Shown here: one piece after another, positions 27,376 to 37,151 of the stretch | Position numbering within the stretch: position 1 is the stretch's first letter | How the letters are laid out: the number at the start of each line of letters is the position of its first letter | Assembly (NCBI GenBank): GCA_005217565.1 | Contig: SJCO01000013.1 | Span: 209,166-273,165 of the forward strand | Length of the DNA: 64,000 nucleotides | DNA from: Puteibacter caeruleilacunae | Lineage (GTDB): Bacteria; Bacteroidota; Bacteroidia; Bacteroidales; Prolixibacteraceae | Reading direction: 5' to 3' | Notes under the pieces: model-generated | The model's input: the letters and a program-made list of their open reading frames with translations, nothing else | What the model was told of the DNA's origin: nothing | Database searches by the model: none | Position numbers and translations under genes: made by a program

Positions 27376-28683
27376 ATGAAGATAGAAATTCCTCCTAAAA
27401 TTAACTGGGATTCAAAAATTCATGAAATGCTTGAAGTGATCTTAAGTAAGAAATTTGAAGATGAACTTAAAAACATTGACCAGAGATACCTTTATTGGGA
27501 TGATATTAAGTATAGAAAGAATATGCCTTTTGATGACAGTTCAAAAAACTGGATGCTAGTAAAACTTAATCGAAAAATGAATTACAAAGTAATTTCAATA
27601 GGAAAATATTCTTTTTACTATTACTTAACTCCAAATATTCAAAAGGACTTGCATGAATTCGACTTAAAATTAATCGGAGGAATTTATGAAAATCCGATAA
27701 CTGATCATGAAAAAGCTGTTTATTTAAGGAATAGTCTTTTTGAAGAGGCAATTGCATCGTCACAAATTGAGGGAGCAGCAACAACAACTCGAGTTGCAAT
27801 AAAATTGTTAAAATCAGGCAGAAAGCCAAGAAATGAATCAGAACAAATGATATTCAACAATCTGAGGGTCATTAATTTCATAAAACAAGAAAAAAATAGA
27901 CATTTGGATATTCCTTTTATCCTCGAAATCCAAAAAATTATGACTGCGAACACTTCAGCCGAAGATTGTTCAGGAGAACTCAGGACAGGTCCTATCTTTG
28001 TACAAGATATGGTTGACGGAGAAGTTGCACATGTCCCACCAGAATGGGAAGAAGTTGAAGGCTTATTAGAAGAAGTCTGTAAATTTACGAACTCGGATAA
28101 AGACTTTTTTCATCCAATTATAAAAGCTTCAATAATTCACTTTTTTATGGGATACATTCATCCATTCAAGGATGGAAACGGTAGAACTGCTAGAGCATTA
28201 TTTTACTGGTATCTCCTAAAAAAAGGTTATTCTCTAATGGAGAATATTTCGATTTCTAGAGCAATTCTTGATTCTAGAATACAATACGATAAGGCATTTC
28301 TTAAGACTGAAAATGATGATAATGATTTAACTTATTTCATAATTTATTCCATAAAAAGTCTCAGAGTTGCTTTTGAGAGGTTAGTAAGGTATTGTAAAAA
28401 CAAAAAAGATGAAAGAGATCAAATTGACATAATGGCTTATCGTTTAGAGAAGCAAGGGTTCAACGAACGTCAAGCAGCTATTCTTGGTTATTTATATTTT
28501 AAAAAAGACAAAAATGTCTCTCTTAAAAGCTATTCAGAAAAACACAAGATCGTTAGGCAAACAGCAAGAAAGGATTTGTCTGATCTAGTAAAACAAGGAT
28601 TACTAATTGAAAACAGGGAAGGAAGAAATATTATATTTAGACTTCACTCAAACAAGGTTATTGAAGAAATTCTAACAAGATGA
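27376..28683 (+). CDS. Fic-domain protein with N-terminal autoinhibitory motif and C-terminal winged helix
   Basis: A 435-residue class II Fic protein. Fic enzymes transfer AMP (or another phosphate-linked group) to Ser, Thr or Tyr of target proteins. The active loop HPFKDGNGRTARALF is complete, including the catalytic His. The inhibitory helix SSQIEGAAT (pattern S/T-x-x-x-E-G/N), which blocks ATP binding, lies N-terminal to the core. A winged-helix DNA-binding region is at about residues 360-435 (SEKHKIVRQTARKDLSDLVKQGLL). No small antitoxin gene is needed with this arrangement. It is more AT-rich than the neighbouring metabolic genes and may be acquired. The target is unknown. Confidence 0.93.
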   Translation: MKIEIPPKINWDSKIHEMLEVILSKKFEDELKNIDQRYLYWDDIKYRKNMPFDDSSKNWMLVKLNRKMNYKVISIGKYSFYYYLTPNIQKDLHEFDLKLIGGIYENPITDHEKAVYLRNSLFEEAIASSQIEGAATTTRVAIKLLKSGRKPRNESEQMIFNNLRVINFIKQEKNRHLDIPFILEIQKIMTANTSAEDCSGELRTGPIFVQDMVDGEVAHVPPEWEEVEGLLEEVCKFTNSDKDFFHPIIKASIIHFFMGYIHPFKDGNGRTARALFYWYLLKKGYSLMENISISRAILDSRIQYDKAFLKTENDDNDLTYFIIYSIKSLRVAFERLVRYCKNKKDERDQIDIMAYRLEKQGFNERQAAILGYLYFKKDKNVSLKSYSEKHKIVRQTARKDLSDLVKQGLLIENREGRNIIFRLHSNKVIEEILTR

Positions 28684-28724
28684 TTCAGACTACCTAAAAA
28701 ATTATCAAACCAAGTTAATCAACT

Positions 28725-28934
28725 ATGTTGATGCTATTCATGAAGCACATTGGAAAAGATTACTATCTTCAATATGTTACCTATGAATTTACATACAACA
28801 ATAAAAAATACACCGGACATTTTAAAGCAGGCAATCTATTGGGCAAACAAAAAAAGGGAAGCTATGTAAGAATTAAATTCTCTACCAGTAATCCTAAACG
28901 CTCTTTAATGAAAGGAGTGTACAGAAACAACTAA
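28725..28934 (+). CDS. Small beta-rich protein, possibly 5'-truncated
   Basis: 69 residues ending seven bases before the M48 peptidase start. The body (YVTYEFTYNNKKYTGHFKAG, then KKGSYVRIKFSTSNPKRS) resembles the beta-barrel core of DUF3592-like small proteins. The first residues (MLMLFMK) are not typical, and the bases just upstream are open in another frame, so the 5' end may have been lost when the fic segment arrived. Co-transcription with the peptidase is likely. The function is unknown. Confidence 0.5.
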   Translation: MLMLFMKHIGKDYYLQYVTYEFTYNNKKYTGHFKAGNLLGKQKKGSYVRIKFSTSNPKRSLMKGVYRNN

Positions 28935-28941
28935 TAAAACC

Positions 28942-31035
28942 ATGAACAACATTGAAATTACCAAAGACTTTAAACTAAGTATCTTCAAAGTGATACTAGC
29001 CATTGCATTTTTCTTTATCTCGTACCTTGTTCTGATTGCAGTATCAATCGGACTACTGATAGCCTGTGGATTTGCAGCATTCTATCTGGTAACAGCAAAA
29101 GTAAACCTCTATACGTTAGGTGCAGCAGCAGGACTGGTTACTCTGGGCATAATGTTCTTCATCTTTTTAATCAAGTTCATATTTTCAAAACACACCGATA
29201 GCAATCCATACAGAATACAGATCTACCAACAGGATCACCCTGAACTCTTTAAAATGATAAAAGAAGTTTCAGACGCCGTAGGAACCCAGTATCCTAAGAA
29301 AGTATATTTACGACATGATGTCAATGCCAGTGTATTTTACAATTCCAGTTTCTGGAGCCTATTCTTCCCAGTAAAAAAGAATCTCGACCTAGGACTAGGG
29401 CTAATCAACTCGGTTAATCAATCAGAGTTAAAAGCAATTCTTGCACATGAATTTGGACACTTCTCTCAGAAAAGTATGGCACTAGGTAGCTACGTTTATA
29501 CTGTTAATAATGTGATCCATAACCTTGTTTATAATCATGATAGATGGGATAGAATGCTAGAACAATGGGCAAATGCAGGAGGTATTTTTGGCATTTTCGC
29601 CTTGATAACCTCCAAATTAGTTCAATTAGTTCGCTTTGTCCTAAGAAAATCTCACAACGTCATTCTCCTTCCATACATGAGCTTGTCGAGAGAAATGGAA
29701 TTTCATGCCGACGAAATTGCAGCTTCTGTTGCCGGGAAAGACAACATGATCTCTGGCCTAAGAAGAATCGAATTCTGTAACATGGCATTCATAAACACAA
29801 TAAACAATCTGCGACATATAGCTAGTAAAAACCTTCTTTCCGAAAATATCTATTTGAATCATCAACATGAGATTCAAACACTTGGAGAACATTACAATTT
29901 ACAATTCGAAAATGGACTACCGATAATATCCAATAACGATTTAGAAGCGCACACTGTTAAGCAACGAGTAAACTTTAAGGATCAATGGGCAACTCACCCA
30001 CCCCGGGAAGATCGTGAACAAAGAATTTCAAGTATAGACGAATCAAATATTGATATGAATAACAACTCTTGCTGGTCACTTTTAAACAACGCACAAAAAT
30101 GCCAGAAAGAATTGACCATCAACCTATACGCGGTCGACTATCCTGACAATGATGAATTCAAGTCAATAGACAATCAGCATTATATCGATTACACTAATTC
30201 GCAGCAATCGCAATACAGTATTGACGACTACTTTAATGAGTTCTATAATAATCGTCTGCTGGCAACTGTTGATTTAGAAACAATCAGACAATCCTCCTTT
30301 GAAGGAAACCTCACCGAGGAACTTACACAACTCTACAGTAAAAAGTCGAAATTGTTATTCGATAAATTCCAGCACGATAGCAACGACCTTGCAGTTCTCA
30401 ATCAGATAGCCAATAAAGAGATTGATACCAAATACTTTGAATTTGATAACGTAAGATATCATCGTCGCGATACCAACAAAGCGATTCAACAACTAGAAAG
30501 AGAAATTAAGACACTAAAAGAAGAGCTTAAAACACTTGAAGGGAAAGCCATATCGATCAATGCTACCGTTGCTGCTCATATATCAGCCGAAGCGAGAGAG
30601 CAACTAATCAGTAAGTATGAAATCATATTTCAAACTCAAAATTTAGCAGAAAAGCATCAAGAGTTCACTGATATGATCAATGGATTTCAATATGCCATTT
30701 ATAATACTCAAAGCTGGGAAGACGATCAGTTTAAACAGTTTTTACATGACTTGTCAAAGTTTGAGCAAACATACAGGACCAACATTACAGATTTACACCT
30801 CGATAAACTGAAAAGTATTTCTGAAAAGCATCTTGAGACGCTAGATAACTTTATCAATAATGGCACTTCATTTACCAAGTTATCGTCATTCGACATCAAG
30901 TCATTCAACGAGTTTGTCGGCTTAATATTTGCGAATCACGATCTTATCTATGAAAACTTTGCGATTCAACTCAAAGAGGTAACCGATCAGCAAATAGCAA
31001 ACTACAAGCAACTAGAGGTTTTGGCTGTGAACTAG
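28942..31035 (+). CDS. M48-family membrane zinc metallopeptidase
   Basis: A 697-residue HtpX/Ste24-like peptidase. Two membrane segments near the N-terminus (about residues 14-45 and 55-80) precede the zinc motif HEFGHFSQKSM (two His and the catalytic Glu). The third ligand is probably the Glu in SREMEFHADEIAA. The long C-terminal part is helical and coiled-coil-like (AIQQLEREIKTLKEELKTLEGKA), which is longer than HtpX and resembles Bacteroidota M48 proteins of unknown role. Inner-membrane protein quality control is the likely function. Confidence 0.88.
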   Translation: MNNIEITKDFKLSIFKVILAIAFFFISYLVLIAVSIGLLIACGFAAFYLVTAKVNLYTLGAAAGLVTLGIMFFIFLIKFIFSKHTDSNPYRIQIYQQDHPELFKMIKEVSDAVGTQYPKKVYLRHDVNASVFYNSSFWSLFFPVKKNLDLGLGLINSVNQSELKAILAHEFGHFSQKSMALGSYVYTVNNVIHNLVYNHDRWDRMLEQWANAGGIFGIFALITSKLVQLVRFVLRKSHNVILLPYMSLSREMEFHADEIAASVAGKDNMISGLRRIEFCNMAFINTINNLRHIASKNLLSENIYLNHQHEIQTLGEHYNLQFENGLPIISNNDLEAHTVKQRVNFKDQWATHPPREDREQRISSIDESNIDMNNNSCWSLLNNAQKCQKELTINLYAVDYPDNDEFKSIDNQHYIDYTNSQQSQYSIDDYFNEFYNNRLLATVDLETIRQSSFEGNLTEELTQLYSKKSKLLFDKFQHDSNDLAVLNQIANKEIDTKYFEFDNVRYHRRDTNKAIQQLEREIKTLKEELKTLEGKAISINATVAAHISAEAREQLISKYEIIFQTQNLAEKHQEFTDMINGFQYAIYNTQSWEDDQFKQFLHDLSKFEQTYRTNITDLHLDKLKSISEKHLETLDNFINNGTSFTKLSSFDIKSFNEFVGLIFANHDLIYENFAIQLKEVTDQQIANYKQLEVLAVN

Positions 31036-31195
31036 AAGAAAGGTAAAGCTTATATTTGAAACTAACCACACAGTTTGGTTAAGACATGTTTTGATGGAAA
31101 ACCTGTAACAACAATAACGTTCGAGAATATTTTACCCCTAACGGTATCATATAAAAGAATTCTTTCATATTTAGATTGAGCTAAACAATTTTACT

Positions 31196-31203
31196 TAAAT
31201 TTG
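31196..31203 (+). promoter_or_regulatory. -7 box TAAATTTG before rhuM remnant / GH92
   Basis: An exact TAnnTTTG with TTG 17 bases upstream (31176-31178), 79 bases before the RhuM-type start. It could drive the GH92 gene through the remnant. Confidence 0.4.
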
Positions 31204-31281
31204 ACCATCCCTAAATCAAAAGCAAAGTAAACTACGCCTTACTTTTGACAAAATTGTCGCTAATTTGAAAGAAGGAGCATT

Positions 31282-31638
31282 ATGAGTGAACAAGCTAAAG
31301 GAAGCATTCTAATTTATCAATCTGAAGATAATACCACGAAAATAGATGTTCGTCTTGAAGATGAAAATGTATGGTTAAATCAGTCACAATTGGTAGAATT
31401 ATACCAGTCAAGCAAATCTAATGTTAGTGAACACATAAAGCATATTTTTAAAGAAGGAGAACTAAATGAGAATTCAGTTGTTCGGAAATTCCGAACAACT
31501 GCTTCTGATGGTAAAAATTATAATATAACTTTCTACAACCTCGATATGATTATTTCGTTGGGGTATAGAATTAAATCGCACATAGCCACAAAATTTCGTA
31601 TTTGGGCGACCGAGCGTCTAAAAGATTTCAGATATTAA
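31282..31638 (+). pseudogene. RhuM-family protein, C-terminally truncated
   Basis: 118 residues match the N-terminal DNA-binding-like part of RhuM (virulence RhuM family): VWLNQSQLVELYQSSKSNVSEHIKHIFKEGEL, read here in short pieces, then FRTTASDGKNYN and GYRIKSHIATKFRIWATERLKDF. Full-length RhuM proteins are around 330 residues; this one stops at a TAA just after the conserved ERLKDF, 21 bases before GH92. It is therefore probably a decayed mobile-element gene, although the short domain might still fold. RhuM genes are typical of islands. Confidence 0.75.
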
Positions 31639-31659
31639 CCACAAACAATACAGTTAAGC

Positions 31660-33903
31660 ATGATTAAACAAATCAAATTACTATCGCTTGTTGCACTAGC
31701 AATAATGACAGCTTGCGTTAACAACAACCAGAAAGCCTCCCCACAGATCGATGTATTAGAATTTGTCGATCCTTTTATCGGAACCGGTTTTCATGGGCAT
31801 ACCTTCCCAGGGGCAGTTGTACCACATGGTCGTGTACAGATAAGTCCCGACACCCATATGTTTGGATGGGAAGCCAGTAGCGGATATCATTATGCCGACA
31901 CTACATTATATGGCTTTAGTCATACCCACTTGAGTGGTACCGGAATCGGCGACCTTGGAGACATTCTGTTTCTTCCTTATAGCGGAGAATTTAAAGGAGA
32001 GAAGCCCGTTGGAAGTTTTACACACAAAGACGAAGAAGCTAGTCCTGGCTATTATAAGGTGATGGTTCAACCTTGGGATATCAAAGCAGAACTATCGGCA
32101 ACCGAACGAACTGCATGGCACAAATACACCTATCCATCAAACAGCGATGCTTCATTGTTGATTGATTTAGCACATGTGTTGCAGGCCGACTGGGGACATC
32201 AAGTGTTGGAAGGAGAAATGCAAGTAGTAGATGATTATACAGTTGTAGGTTATCGAAAAACCAAAGGTTGGGGCGAAGACGATCCAATTTGGTTTAAGTG
32301 TATTTTTGATCAGCCAATAAAAGCGTATCAGTTTGACGTAGATAAAAAAGAAGAAAAGAAATCATCAGTAAGTGGCAAAGATGTACGCCTGTTCATTTCG
32401 TTTGGTGATCAAATCAATAGCTTAAATGCCAAAGTTGCGGTTTCATCAGTTGATGCACTTGGAGCATCTAAAAACCTAGCAGAATTAAAAGATCTATCTA
32501 AGCTGGAAGAAGTAGTTGAACAAGCCAAAGCTCAATGGAGAAAGGAGCTTGATGTAATCAATATAGAGACAAAAGACAAGAGTGTTTTGGTGAATTTCTA
32601 TACAGCCCTTTACCACAGTAAAGTTGCTCCAATGATATTTACCGATATCGATGGTCGCTATAGAGGAATGGACAAAGCCATCCACCAGTCAAATGGAGAA
32701 GGACGCTACACCATATATTCCTTGTGGGATGTATTCCGAAGCTGGTATCCATTGATGACCATTATAGAACCAGAAAGAGCCAGGGAATGGGCATATGACC
32801 TGGTTGATCATGCAGAGAAAGGAGGCTTATTACCTAAGTGGGCTCTTAATGCCAACTATACAGGCACCATGGTAGGCTACCCTTCCAATGCAATCCTGGC
32901 CGATGCCTGGAGCAAAGGATTAATTGATTCAGTTCCAGAAAAGGTTCTACAAGCTGCGATCAATGCATCTTCATGGCAAGAGGATTTTAACGCCAAAAAA
33001 GAAGGAAGAAGTAAAAATGTAATGACCAAGCACATTTATTACAAAGAAACCTTAGGATTTGTACCTCAGGACAGCATCTCATCATCAGTATCCTATGGAT
33101 TGGAAATGGCATATTACGACTGGTGTGTAGCACAAATGGCAGCACTAAAAGGTGATGATAAAATTGCAGAAACCTATACCGAAAAGGGGAAAGCATATCG
33201 CAAATATTTCGATGCAGAAAAAGGTTTTATGCGCGGTGTAAATGCAGATGGCAGTAGAAGTAAAGACTTCGATCCTCGCTTTTCTGATCATGCTAAAAGT
33301 GTATTTGTAGAAGGAAACTCTTACCAATGGACTCCATTTGTACCTCATGCAATAGAGGATTTCAGAGAGATGCTTGGTGGACAAGCACAATTAGGCACCT
33401 GGCTTGATTCGTTGTTTACCACTTCTTCAGTTATCGTTGGTGAAAATGCGTCAGCTGATATTACCGGATTGATTGGTCAGTATGCACATGGAAACGAGCC
33501 AAGTCACCATGTACCATTTATGTACCAATACTCCGACAGACAATTCCGCACACAAGAGATTCTGGATACCGTTCTTTACCACTTTTACACCCCAACACCT
33601 GAGGGTATAATTGGTAACGAGGACTGTGGTCAGATGTCGGCCTGGTATGTACTAAATGCAATTGGTATTTATCAGATTACTCCTGGTAATCCTGAAATGG
33701 TGATAGGAAGACCGATCATCGATAAAGCCACCATAAAGCTTAAGAATGGTAGCTTTACAATTAAGGTTCAAAACAATTCAAAACAAAATCGCTATGTTCA
33801 GTCAGTCACCCTGAATGGCAAAGAACTCGATAATAACAGATTTAGTTTTGAAGCCCTCAAACCAGGCGGAGTTCTGGAAATTTTCATGCAGAACAAGAAG
33901 TAG
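31660..33903 (+). CDS. GH92 family alpha-mannosidase, lipoprotein
   Basis: A 747-residue Ca2+-dependent exo-alpha-mannosidase of the GH92 family, acting on alpha-mannosides of N-glycans or yeast mannan. Lipobox IMTAC (Cys19) predicts surface or periplasmic anchoring. Family motifs: VDPFIGTGFHGHTFPGAVVP near residue 35, GFSHTHLSGTG, LWDVFRSWYPL, and the C-terminal GNEDCGQMSAWYVLNAIGIY, which contains the catalytic-site acid. The start follows the RhuM remnant by 21 bases. It is ended by a very strong terminator, so it is likely a single-gene unit. Confidence 0.95.
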   Translation: MIKQIKLLSLVALAIMTACVNNNQKASPQIDVLEFVDPFIGTGFHGHTFPGAVVPHGRVQISPDTHMFGWEASSGYHYADTTLYGFSHTHLSGTGIGDLGDILFLPYSGEFKGEKPVGSFTHKDEEASPGYYKVMVQPWDIKAELSATERTAWHKYTYPSNSDASLLIDLAHVLQADWGHQVLEGEMQVVDDYTVVGYRKTKGWGEDDPIWFKCIFDQPIKAYQFDVDKKEEKKSSVSGKDVRLFISFGDQINSLNAKVAVSSVDALGASKNLAELKDLSKLEEVVEQAKAQWRKELDVINIETKDKSVLVNFYTALYHSKVAPMIFTDIDGRYRGMDKAIHQSNGEGRYTIYSLWDVFRSWYPLMTIIEPERAREWAYDLVDHAEKGGLLPKWALNANYTGTMVGYPSNAILADAWSKGLIDSVPEKVLQAAINASSWQEDFNAKKEGRSKNVMTKHIYYKETLGFVPQDSISSSVSYGLEMAYYDWCVAQMAALKGDDKIAETYTEKGKAYRKYFDAEKGFMRGVNADGSRSKDFDPRFSDHAKSVFVEGNSYQWTPFVPHAIEDFREMLGGQAQLGTWLDSLFTTSSVIVGENASADITGLIGQYAHGNEPSHHVPFMYQYSDRQFRTQEILDTVLYHFYTPTPEGIIGNEDCGQMSAWYVLNAIGIYQITPGNPEMVIGRPIIDKATIKLKNGSFTIKVQNNSKQNRYVQSVTLNGKELDNNRFSFEALKPGGVLEIFMQNKK

Positions 33904-33930
33904 CAACAAAGAATATAACTTAAAGTAAAA

Positions 33931-33973
33931 ACTCCCCCCATAAAGTGTCATAAAGACAAGTTATGGGGGGAGT
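33931..33973 (+). terminator. Strong terminator after GH92
   Basis: ACTCCCCCCATAA and TTATGGGGGGAGT form a perfect 13-bp stem around a 17-base loop, 27 bases after the stop codon. The T-run is weak (ATCATTT). Confidence 0.88.
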
Positions 33974-34460
33974 ATCATTTCTCAAAGTCACACTTCATTC
34001 TTAAATTGAGCAGTTACAATTTGGTTAAAGATACCAATCGTCAATTCTTTTCTTACTTTTTTCCATATAAGTAAAACAAAGCTCCTGCATCATCATAAAA
34101 AGAAAGCTCACTAACTATCTCTTTTCATTCTTCAATTTTCAAATAATCTATTATCAAGTCGTTTTCCGTTGAATCTAAATATCCATTGACTTCATTCTCT
34201 CAAGAAATGAAGTATGATGATTGACAATGGGCTATTTAACACTCTTTTTTAACAAAGATGGTATAATTCCATAATTTTAACCAAATAACTTATATTTGTG
34301 TTAACCTAGTCGCTTTCCGTTATTAAGCAGATATAGGAAAGTTTCAAAATGATTATTATTGGTCTAATAATAGAAATACACAAAAAAAGGGAATAACTAA
34401 ATGCTGCAACTATTAATCAATCAATATTAAATAAAAGGATAACTACAGAAATTACATACT
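33974..34460. other. Intergenic region with decayed minus-strand coding remnant
   Basis: On the minus strand (about 34225-34045) broken pieces of protein-like sequence appear in shifting frames: SFLERMKSMDI, then STENDLIIDYLKIEE and a stop, then KEIVSELSFYDDAGALFYLYGKK in two parts with a stop. This looks like the tail of one or two dead genes at the edge of the accessory block. A + strand TATATTTG (34291-34298) is a possible -7 box for the AAA gene at 34461. Confidence 0.35.
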
Positions 34461-35984
34461 ATGAAGAAAATAGGATTCGAAAATTTTCGAAGTCTAAAAA
34501 ACATTGAAGATATCGAAATAAAACCATTGACTGTAATAGTAGGGAAGAATAGCTCAGGTAAAAGCACATTCTTACGGGCTTTTCCGTTACTTAAGCAGTC
34601 AATTGAAACAAAAACCAATAGCCCAATATTATGGTATGATCCTAATTTTGTCGACTATGGAAGCTATGATGAATGTCTTAATTGTAAAGCAAAAGAAGAA
34701 AATGTAATAGTCTTTAGATATTGCTTTGAAATGAATTCAAAGCACGAAACGAGCTATGCCTTATTTTTTAGAAAGCGAAAACAAGTTTATGGTGAAATAA
34801 ACCTTGAAATAACCATTACAAAAGAAAAAGACAACGAATACGTTAAACAAATTAATCTTAGGATAGACGAATCAGAAATTAATCTATGCCTTTCAAAATC
34901 TTCTATCTTTGAAAGTATAGTAATAAATGGAGAAAATCTCACTCCAAAAATAGAATTACACGGTATTTCAATAAACAGCATAATACCACAGATGATTGCA
35001 AAAGAAAAAGATAATTTCTCCTTTAATTTCGATTTAGTTGATAACAATATATTTAAAATTCTCGGCGAACTTACAAGAAAGGGCACGAAAAAGGAAACAC
35101 TTGAATTAATGCTTCACAGCTTTGTTATAGGCGGTTATGAAAAATTCTACAAGTCTTTTTTTAAAAGAGGCTATCCAGCAACTTGGTATGAAAGAGTTAA
35201 AAACAGAGAGAAGAATGATCCTCTTTTTATAACTCTATACAATTATTTTATTCTTTCAAATCTAAATCATCTGCTTGCTGAAGTTGATAGTTATTTATCG
35301 ACATATTTTGGGCAAGTCTATTATGTAGCACCTGTAAGAGCAACAGCTGAGCGTTATTATAGAATTCAAGGGCTAGCTGTCAATTCAATAGATCCAAGAG
35401 GCATTAATCTACCTATGTTTCTAGAAAATCAAAGCAAAACAGATTTTTTAAAATTTCAAAAGTGGACTCTTGAAAACTTTAAATTTGAACCAATTGTTTC
35501 TAAGGAAGGGGGGCATTTATCTATAAGCATTAACATAGATAACCAAAAAATAAATCTTGCTGATACTGGTTTTGGTTTTTCACAAATTTTACCAATAATT
35601 ACACAACTTTGGTTTGTAATTAATCAAAATAACAGTCGTAATTCCTCAACAAAAACATTTGTTATTGAACAACCTGAATTACATCTACACCCTAGTATCC
35701 AAGCTTTATTAATTGATACATTTATTAATATCCTAAATTACTCAGCAGATAAAAGAATAGATCTTAAAATTATCTTTGAAACACACAGTGAAACAATGAT
35801 AAATAGAATAGGTCAACAGATAGCTTACAATAACATTAAGAATGACAAAATAAATATTGTAGTTTTTGATACCGATGGATTCGAAACCTCTACTACAACA
35901 GGCTTATATGATAAAAAGGGGCAACTAAAAAATTGGCCCTTTGGATTTTTTTACCCAGATAAAATATCGAATAATGCTTTTTGA
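34461..35984 (+). CDS. AAA-family ATPase with DUF3696-type C-terminus (defence-type)
   Basis: A 507-residue SMC/RecF-like ATPase. Walker A is GKNSSGKST (residues 28-36). The signature/Walker B region is VIEQPELHLHPS, and the switch His is in FETHSETMINRI. A DUF3696-like tail reads LYDKKGQLKNWPFGFFYP. The ABC-type head is split by a long insert (about 60-340). Such AAA_15/DUF3696 ATPases act as sensors in two-gene antiphage or plasmid-restriction modules such as PARIS, Gabija and retron-like sets. The next gene overlaps it by 11 bases and encodes a TOPRIM-like protein. No match to one specific named system could be confirmed by eye. Confidence 0.85.
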   Translation: MKKIGFENFRSLKNIEDIEIKPLTVIVGKNSSGKSTFLRAFPLLKQSIETKTNSPILWYDPNFVDYGSYDECLNCKAKEENVIVFRYCFEMNSKHETSYALFFRKRKQVYGEINLEITITKEKDNEYVKQINLRIDESEINLCLSKSSIFESIVINGENLTPKIELHGISINSIIPQMIAKEKDNFSFNFDLVDNNIFKILGELTRKGTKKETLELMLHSFVIGGYEKFYKSFFKRGYPATWYERVKNREKNDPLFITLYNYFILSNLNHLLAEVDSYLSTYFGQVYYVAPVRATAERYYRIQGLAVNSIDPRGINLPMFLENQSKTDFLKFQKWTLENFKFEPIVSKEGGHLSISINIDNQKINLADTGFGFSQILPIITQLWFVINQNNSRNSSTKTFVIEQPELHLHPSIQALLIDTFINILNYSADKRIDLKIIFETHSETMINRIGQQIAYNNIKNDKINIVVFDTDGFETSTTTGLYDKKGQLKNWPFGFFYPDKISNNAF

Positions 35985-37143
35985 AATTCATCATTCAATA
36001 ATTGAGTACATTAAGAGTAATGGTGAATATCAAACAGTTAATGACATTGCCATCTCAATAGATAATCTTGCCAACTCAATAAGAGAAGGGAAACACCTGA
36101 TTACAAGCGATATTCACATTTTAGATTTTCTAAGTGACTGGAATAAACTAAACAAAAATACTAGGGCCATATTTAACAAACTCTATCATGATTATGCTTC
36201 TATTTCTTATTCAGGGTTAATTCAACAAAGAGTTGTACTATATTGGAAAGCTGCAGAAGAAAATATAGCTGAATTGCAATTACCAATCTTAGAGCTGAAA
36301 AATTCTAATTTTTTAAATAAAACAGTTCTATTGACAGAGAATATGTCTGACACAAAGCTATTCGAAAACATCACGATTAAATACCTACAGCACAAGGGTA
36401 TCAACCATATAGAGTTAAGCTTAAAGCGCGATGCTGGAGGAGGAAGTCAAACATACATTAAATATGATGAGATTGTCAATACAAAAGAAGATTTCTGCAT
36501 ATGCATCTGTGATAGTGATAGGAAATATCCAAGGGATTCTTATGGTGAAACCTATCAGAAACTAAAAGGTGTTGTCAACAATTCAATATGTGAACTACAA
36601 TGCCTTAAAGTTCGTGAATCTGAAAATTTAATACCCAAAATATTATTTGAAACACATCAAAGTTATAGAAATAAGGATATTTCCAACCTGAACAATCATG
36701 AGTATTATCAATTCATTGATTTTAAACGAGGTCTTAGTTTAGAAAAACTAGAAAAATGTGATAAAAAAAGAGAGTTTTGGGATAATTATCTATCTGAAAA
36801 TAATATTATCATTAATAATGAAATTAAAATAAATAGAACAGAGAAGAAAGATGATACTATTATTGAAGGAATGGGTGACAAATTCTTGTCAAATATGACT
36901 AGCTTATTAGATGATAAATTCGTATTAGAGATTAAAAACAAAATTGCAACAAAGAAAGAACTGATGCGAACCAATAACAAAATACCAGACTATGCCATTA
37001 CTCAATTGGAAAACCAATACGAAATATGCAACGCCCCCTTTAACCACTTAGACTCAACCTACTACAAGCTATGGGAATCAATTGCACAAAAAGTAATTAA
37101 CTGGTGTTGCGGATCACATGGTCTTAATGTTGGTTTGTATTAA
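35974..37143 (+). CDS. TOPRIM-like putative effector nuclease partner of the AAA ATPase
   Basis: 389 residues from the ATG at 35974, which overlaps the ATPase stop by 11 bases (a TTG-initiated longer reading is less likely). It is not assigned to a named family. A TOPRIM-like pattern is visible: a strand ending VLLTENMSDTKLFENI with Glu122 and Asp126, then FCICICDSDRKYP with the acidic pair Asp180-x-Asp182. This is the Glu / DxD arrangement of OLD and DUF4435-type nucleases. The N-terminal 110 residues are helical and the C-terminal third is helix-rich with KNKIATKKELMR. A role as the toxic or DNA/RNA-cutting component gated by the ATPase is inferred. Confidence 0.65.
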   Translation: MLFEIHHSIIEYIKSNGEYQTVNDIAISIDNLANSIREGKHLITSDIHILDFLSDWNKLNKNTRAIFNKLYHDYASISYSGLIQQRVVLYWKAAEENIAELQLPILELKNSNFLNKTVLLTENMSDTKLFENITIKYLQHKGINHIELSLKRDAGGGSQTYIKYDEIVNTKEDFCICICDSDRKYPRDSYGETYQKLKGVVNNSICELQCLKVRESENLIPKILFETHQSYRNKDISNLNNHEYYQFIDFKRGLSLEKLEKCDKKREFWDNYLSENNIIINNEIKINRTEKKDDTIIEGMGDKFLSNMTSLLDDKFVLEIKNKIATKKELMRTNNKIPDYAITQLENQYEICNAPFNHLDSTYYKLWESIAQKVINWCCGSHGLNVGLY

Positions 37144-37151
37144 CAAATAAA

